Origin: Adiantum capillus-veneris
Taxonomy: Eukaryota > Streptophyta > Polypodiopsida > Polypodiales > Pteridaceae
Direction of reading: 5' to 3'
Length of the DNA: 64,000 bases
Assembly: GCA_014529385.2 (NCBI GenBank)
Contig: CM043968.1
Coordinates: 132,504,018 to 132,568,017 of the forward strand
The translations under genes were made by a program, and so were the position numbers. The first letter of the stretch is position 1, and the number at the start of each line of letters is the position of its first letter. Positions 58,581 to 64,000 of the stretch are shown here, one piece after another. The notes below the pieces were generated by a model, which saw nothing but the letters and a program-made list of their open reading frames with translations, did not search any database and was not told the origin of the DNA.

Positions 58581-59223
58581 TCTAAGAAAACACACACACA
58601 AATGGTATCTCAAAACCACTAGAATTTTATTCACCATATTTATATGTAGAACTCCTAGTAAGAAATTTATTTAAGGTAAAGTCATTGTTAGAATCCTTGC
58701 AACCATTTTCAGTATTCGTACACCAAACACCACTTGTCTAAAATACAATCTACTAACTCAACATTTTCCATCCTACACTTTTTTAAAGATGAGTACTTAA
58801 AGTGAAAACTAAAAGCCACCCTTGTTGAGGAAACATGGATACAAGGTCCACCAAATGTCCAACCTAGACTACAAGCAAACAATTAGAGTTTTGGCTTAGA
58901 TTTGGATTCAAAGGCCACCACTTATTCAAGTAAGATAACTCCACTTGTTTAAGACAGTAATGTTTGAAGCCCCACCACTTGTCCAACCTAGACATTGATT
59001 AAATTTTGGTAAGATTTATCACAAATCTAGAGTAGAATGAAGATTCTATGGCGAAGGTAGTCAAATAAGTTAGACAACACACAAAGGATAAGAGCACTCT
59101 AGATTCTCGTTGAGCATAAACTAAACAATAATCAAATGTTATATTCACTTGAGATTTCATCCATGAAAAATGAAAATGATGCATGTACTTGAGATTTCCA
59201 TCCATGTACAATACTTTACAATG
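58581..59223. other. Short intron or intergenic stretch between SET and FCP1-like exons
   Basis: About 640 bp with a few minisatellite copies in minus orientation (CCACCACTTGTCCAACCTAGA near 58970). A possible donor CATT|GTAAAG lies just left of the SET stop codon, in phase 1, which would match the phase-1 acceptor at 58581. No open reading frame of note. Confidence 0.5.
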
Positions 59224-62030
59224 TCAAGTAAAGTTATAGTCAGCAAACAACTCTTCTCCTACTTCAACTTGACAAATAGTCTCAATGCATACATGGCCAT
59301 ATTCTTCTGACTTGATGTGTGAAGAGGTGTATTTATGCCAAGGTGGAAAATTTGGATCAAATGTATAGCGTACGTTGGGACAGACATTTGTACTGTGAGA
59401 ACTATTTATATAGCCCGACACGTTTCCTTCTTCTACACAACCAATAATGTATGATTGATCTTCCTCTTCTTCTATGTTTGGATCCTCTAGAAGAGAATAT
59501 TTATAAGCTCTTGGAAATATTTTGCATATCTTTTTCCAGTCTTGAAATCTATACTTATGCCCTCCATAGTTTAGAATAGTCAAACCACTTTCCAGGGTAG
59601 TATGCAAAAATAGCCCATAACCAGCTCCTTCAATACATGAAAGTCGCACTTCAAAATCCACACGGTTAATATGGAAAATTACATCTTTGGGAATAAGAAA
59701 AGTTGGTGTCCCAAAAGGATCTTCATGCCAATCATATTGTGAAATACATCTAGTTTTTATATCACTTAACTCCTTTGTGTCTGCAAAAAGAAGAAAATAT
59801 TATGCATAAAATAATGACAATATCAAAGAAAGATATCATTATTTTATAGTCCAATAGGTCCATTGTATGGAAGACTTAGAGTGCCTCTTACATGGTGCCT
59901 CCAAGGTTTCCAAAAAATAAAATCATTGGAAAAAAAGGCCACTGTGTCTCCAATCTATTGCCCATTTGAAGCATAGAGAGAACCAAGGTCCACCACTTGT
60001 CCAAGCTAGACATGGAGCATGGACACAAGATCCAACACTTATCCAAGAACCCTATAGTATATGTGGTAACATGGGATGCATTGATGCAACCAAAGTAGTC
60101 TAGCCTCCTCATCCATCTCTTTTTTCTTGTAGCCTAGAGGGATTAGTTTCAAGGTCTATCACTAGTCAAAAACTACACATAGAACATTGATACAAGGTTC
60201 CACCACATGTGAAACCTATCATCTCTAGTAGCATGGATGGTTTGATATGAAGGTTCACCACGTGTCCTACCTATACTCTATTGTAGCATAGAGATTCTGG
60301 TTTGCTGGTACTACACTTGTCCAAACTTGGTGTACAAGGGTCCTCCACATGTCCAAGTTAGGCATATAAAACAATTGCAAGGTCCACCAGGTGTACAACA
60401 TATGATTGATTATAGCATGCATGGTCTTATTTCATGGGCAACCATCTTCTCTCCAACATGTGTCCAACCTCGGTTCCATTGAAGCATGGAGAGAAGAAAG
60501 GTCCACCACTTATCAAAGCTATTATTTTCTCCCAGTGCTTTCAAAACCCATAATACGTTGTACGTGGGGGGGGGGGGATTCTTGTTTCAAGGTCCACCAC
60601 TTGGCTAAGGTTGGATCCATTGAAACATAAAGAGAAGCAAGCTCTACCATTTGTCCGAGCTAGGTGCCATTGAAACATGAAAACCCCATAATATGTTGTA
60701 TACGGGGGGTTTTTTCACGGTCCACCACTTGTCTAAGCTATGGTCCATTGGAACATGGAGAGAATCAAAGCTCCACCACTTTTCTAAGCTAGGATCCATT
60801 GAAACATGGAGAGAAGCAAGCTCCATTGTTTGTCTAAGCTAGGCTCCATTGGAACATGGAGAAAAGAAGCTCCACCACTTGCCTATTATTGCATAGAGAT
60901 TCTGGTTTGAAGGTCCACCACTTGTCCAACCTTGCCTTCATGTATGGAGATAATAAAGAGTGCAATGCTTCTCTAAGCTAGGGACATAAAAGAGTTTCAA
61001 GTTCCACTACATATACGATCTATGATGGGTTGTAGCATGGGAGGTTTCATTTTAAGGTTGACCACTTCTCCAGCTCCGCTTGTCCAACCTCAGATCCATT
61101 GAAGAATGGAGAATAAAGGTGTACCAACTCTCCAAAATAGGCAAGACAATCTCTATAAAACCCATGAATTGTTAATATATGCTATGCTATGGAGTTTTGT
61201 TTGAAGTTCCACTCCTTATCCAAGCTACAATCCATTGAAGCATGGAACTAAGTAAGATATAACTCTAGTCCAAGATAGGATCCATTGAAACATAGAGAGA
61301 ATCAAGGTCCACCACTTGTCCAAGCTATGCATGGGTAATTGATATAAGGACCACTACGTTTTCACCTATACTATGCTCTATCATGGATGGTTTCATATCC
61401 CACCGATTTTCCAACCTATTTAGTAGGTTGTATTATGGGGGTTTGGTTTCAAGGTACTTCACTTGTCTAAGGTGGGTTCCATTGAACCATGGAGAGAAAC
61501 TATGTCTACCACTTGTCCGAAATATGCTCCTTTAAAACATAAAAACAAGGTCCACCACTTGTCCAAGCTAAAGTTTCTCTCCATTGAAGCATGGAGAGAA
61601 ACAAGGTCTACCACCTATCCAATATATGCTCCATTGAAACATAAAAGCAAGGTCCACCACTTGTCCAAGCTAATATAACAAATGGGTGTTGGTTACAAGG
61701 TGTACCACACTTGTCTAAACTAGTCTCCATGCAAGTTCCACCACATTTCCAAGCTATATGATCTTGGTTTGAAGGTCTACCACACCTCTTGAAATTAGGA
61801 TCCATGTAAGGTCCACCTTTTGTCAAGCTATGCCTTTAGTGAGTACTAAAACTAAGTAAATTGCAGTACTTAAATACCTTTCCAAGCTCATTAAGATTTT
61901 CGTCTCTAAGGCCACCACCACATGTCTAATCTATGCTCTAATTGATTACTTATGCTAGTTCTCAAAGTCCAAACATAAGCTCCCTTCTAGCAAGGTTAGT
62001 TTAAATTTAGGCTCCAGCACCTGTCTAAGC
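58840..62030 (-). repeat. Minisatellite block, right part, inverted orientation
   Basis: Copies read AAGGTCCACCACTTGTCCAAG, the reverse complement of the left blocks, for instance at 59991, 60590, 60719, 61310 and 61650, with linkers TCCATTGAAACATGGAGAGAA. The SET exon (59224-59780) interrupts the block. A run of ten G lies at 60567-60576. It fills the intron between the large exon and the SET exon. Confidence 0.92.
59224..59780 (-). CDS. SET-domain exon (partial gene)
   Basis: A splice acceptor (TTCTTTTTGCAG) at 59781 opens a phase-1 exon of about 185 codons, ending at a TGA at 59224. SET motifs: GAGYGLFLHTTLESGLTIL (the GxG-LF start), GYINSSHSTNVCPNVRY (the N-H-S-x-x-PN region, altered here) and VGEELFADYNFT (GEEL..DY with the catalytic Tyr). 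SET domains methylate lysines, often on histones. The changed N-H-S text makes activity uncertain. The junction from the exon ending at 62350 is in phase, so the two exons belong to one transcript. Confidence 0.8.
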
Positions 62031-62349
62031 TAGGTTCAATTTATGAAGCATCACCATTTAACCATGCTACGATCTAATGTATCATATCAAGGGGGTATTG
62101 ATAAAAGGTCCAAAACTTATTGAGTTCAATCTCTTAAGTAATTAAGTCTTTGTGAGTATTAAATGTTATAGTTTTAGTCTACAGATCCACCATTCAAAAA
62201 CTCAAGTAATTTACTATTTACATTCAAACCTTGAATGCTTGAGATAAAAAATACAAACTCAATCAATACTATATAAAGCAAAATCTAACATTAAGAGTAT
62301 CAAATCAGTAACAAGAAACACTAACATGCACAAGAAACTCAAAACATAC
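62031..62349. other. Intron start, single-copy
   Basis: The 5' part of the minus-strand intron after the GTATGT donor. AT-rich and without repeat copies or coding signal. Confidence 0.5.
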
Positions 62350-63722
62350 GTGTCTCCATTTCCAAAAAGTCCTCCATTGACAGAGGATGGTGTTGTTGTT
62401 GTTCTTCTTCTCTTTGTGGAGAGCACTCCTCTGTAAAAGGCACAATGTCGCCTGATTGCGAAGTGGATTGTTGAAGTCCAGCCCATTTTTCTATATCTTC
62501 ATGAGACTTAGCAAAGTCCAGCAGCATGGTCTCCACGTTTTTTGCCTCCTCCACACTAGCAATTAAGCATATAACTTCTTTTTTTTGTTGTATTCCTTCT
62601 TGTGCAACCAAGGAGCCATCACCAAAAACATCAACAAGCTTGCGGTCTTTAAAACAATATGAACGAATGTAGTGCTTGACCAAAGCTCTTTTTTTGGCCT
62701 CCAAATATTGCAAATCTGACATATCGTTATCTGCTACTTGAAGAAGAGAACAATCAATTGGCATGGGATGTTCCTCTGATCTTCTTCTCAGGTCTTCAAA
62801 TGCATTGCCTTGTCCCAAGAAGGCAATAACTTTGAATTGCTCCTTTACAAGGAGCTGATGGAAAGTGATGCAATGCACCACAACAATGGTAGCCCAGATT
62901 ATCTCCCATGGCGTGAAAGGCACATTGCAATTTTGTGAAGTTAGTGAAATCCACAAATGCAAGAAAGAAAAATCCAGGATCTGTTGACCCTCCAGCAATA
63001 GCCAAGATCCCATCCAAAGCATTGTTAAATGTCTCCTCACTCCACTTCAAATTGCCTCCAATGTTTTTTGTCATATCTAAAACACATAAGCCAATAGGAA
63101 CTTTATTATTGAAGTGGCACATCAAGTAGAGATTGCCTTCCATTTGTAGGCTCACCACATAGATTGACCATGGCAAATCTCTAGGCTCAGTTTTCTCCTT
63201 TTGAAGGTGAATTGCCCATTGCATGTATTTTATTGCTCCATCTGGAAAAGCCATTTTCTTTGTTCCACGCGTCAAACTAGATTTGATCCATTCCTTGCAT
63301 AGCATTAAAATTGTTTTATAAACAACATCATTGATGTTATACATTTTGACCACCTCCTCCCAGTCTTTACATAGTGAAGACTCATTCAAATTGTTGAAAC
63401 CTTCAAGAAGTGCATCTTGAATCAATTTGTCTTGCTTCAACTGCTTGATTCAATCATACATGTCAGTTGCATCACCATCCTTTGCACTCTTTGACAGTAA
63501 AATCTTCTCATCTCTAATCTCTTCTTGAATAGTCTTTACCTATGATTTCTCAAGGCCACAAAGGTATCTAAATACAGTTGTTGGGGGTTTCTTATTCTCC
63601 TCTTCTAGCTTTTCAATGATTTCTATCCAGCAATCATAAACTAAATCAGAGTACATGACCATGTGTGCCTGTTTAGCAATCCAACTTGCTGCTGCACTCA
63701 TTCTTGCCAATCTAAGAAAAGC
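62350..63722 (-). pseudogene. Large N-terminal exon upstream of the SET exon, with stops
   Basis: A splice acceptor (TTTCTTTTTAG) at 63723 and a donor (GTATGT) at 62349 bound the exon. An ATG at 63701 opens MSAAASWIAKQAHMVMYSDL. Two in-frame stops (TAG at 63540-63542, TGA at 63450-63452) and a one-base frameshift near 62860 break an otherwise well-kept protein of about 450 residues with text such as LPWSIYVVSLQMEGNLYLMCHF and RKLVDVFGDGSLVAQEGIQQKKEVICLIASVEEA. I do not recognise the family. It ends in phase 1 and joins the SET exon in frame. It is either a recent pseudogene or an intact gene with sequence errors. Confidence 0.65.
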
Positions 63723-63740
63723 CTAAAAAGAAATAGAGAA

Positions 63741-64000
63741 ATAATTAAACTATTGAGAAGACCATATTAGGTAAAGTGGGAAAATCGCAATTCCGAGGTT
63801 GGACAACTTTCAATATATCATGTATAAAATATAGAGATTTTGTCAAAAATTTGAGTTTTCTTAAGGTCTCATTCCACTTTATGCACATACAATACACAAT
63901 GAAAACAACTAAAATATCAAAGTTTCAATCAATTGGATTATTAGGAGAGGAGTATATTGCATCCATTATCGTTGTCTATGTTCTACTGTCCTACCTACAA
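63741..64000. repeat. Direct repeat with 48058-48317, runs off the window
   Basis: Same sequence and orientation as 48058-48317, with about 12 substitutions. It begins 18 bp from the splice acceptor of the large exon, so it is intron or 5' flank of that gene. The repeat continues past the window edge; its full length is unknown. Confidence 0.95.

Noticed and set aside
48340-62030. CRISPR-like array in the regular minisatellite
   Set aside because: Units are diverged, spacers are not unique and of constant length, no cas genes exist, and the context is a plant nuclear genome.

Overview
The window reads as nuclear DNA of a land plant with a large, repeat-rich genome. It holds no bacterial-style operons. 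It is dominated by nested, decayed Copia and Gypsy LTR retrotransposons with plant-type primer sites (initiator-Met and Asp-like tRNA), and the right end holds intron-split exons of a host gene family. I cannot name the species; a fern or another large-genome lineage would fit, but that is weakly supported.

Layout. 1-1621: intergenic or LTR-like DNA with a TATA box and a long CT/GT microsatellite. 1622-6516: Copia-1 (+), missing its 5' end. 7098-37667: a giant Gypsy element on the minus strand (Gy-A) with matching LTRs, PBS and PPT, a gag-pol running from 35 to 27 kb, and a roughly 1,050-codon additional reading frame (aORF) between pol and the 3' LTR. Gy-A is split by a second Gypsy (Gy-B, +, 12308-24921) of the dual-RNase-H (Tat-like) type. 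The 5' LTR of Gy-B is itself split by Copia-3 (-, 13067-19371, target duplication TGTCT). Gy-B and Gy-A pol are joined through a head-to-head pair of truncated Copia 5' ends (Copia-2 and Copia-4, 24922-27263).

37668-48057: mostly unassigned DNA with remnants of a Copia-type LTR family in inverted orientation, a decayed gag and a duplicated chromodomain tail of a chromovirus. 48058-64000: minus-strand exons of a host gene family, namely a large N-terminal exon, a SET-domain exon and two FCP1/SCP-like HAD phosphatase exons with altered catalytic motifs. They are separated by introns packed with a minisatellite whose orientation flips between the left block (48.6-56.4 kb) and the right block (58.8-62.0 kb). 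A segment of at least 260 bp of intron is repeated 15.68 kb apart, which suggests tandem duplication of the locus.

The most unusual signals are: a set of near-perfect 20-24 nt palindromes with almost the same spacing in the Gy-A leader and just upstream of the aORF; the aORF itself; a duplicated integrase zinc-binding domain in Gy-A; and the modular SET/FCP1 exon set, all joined at phase 1, beside inverted intronic repeat arrays. Almost every coding region carries stops or frameshifts, so most are called as pseudogenes.
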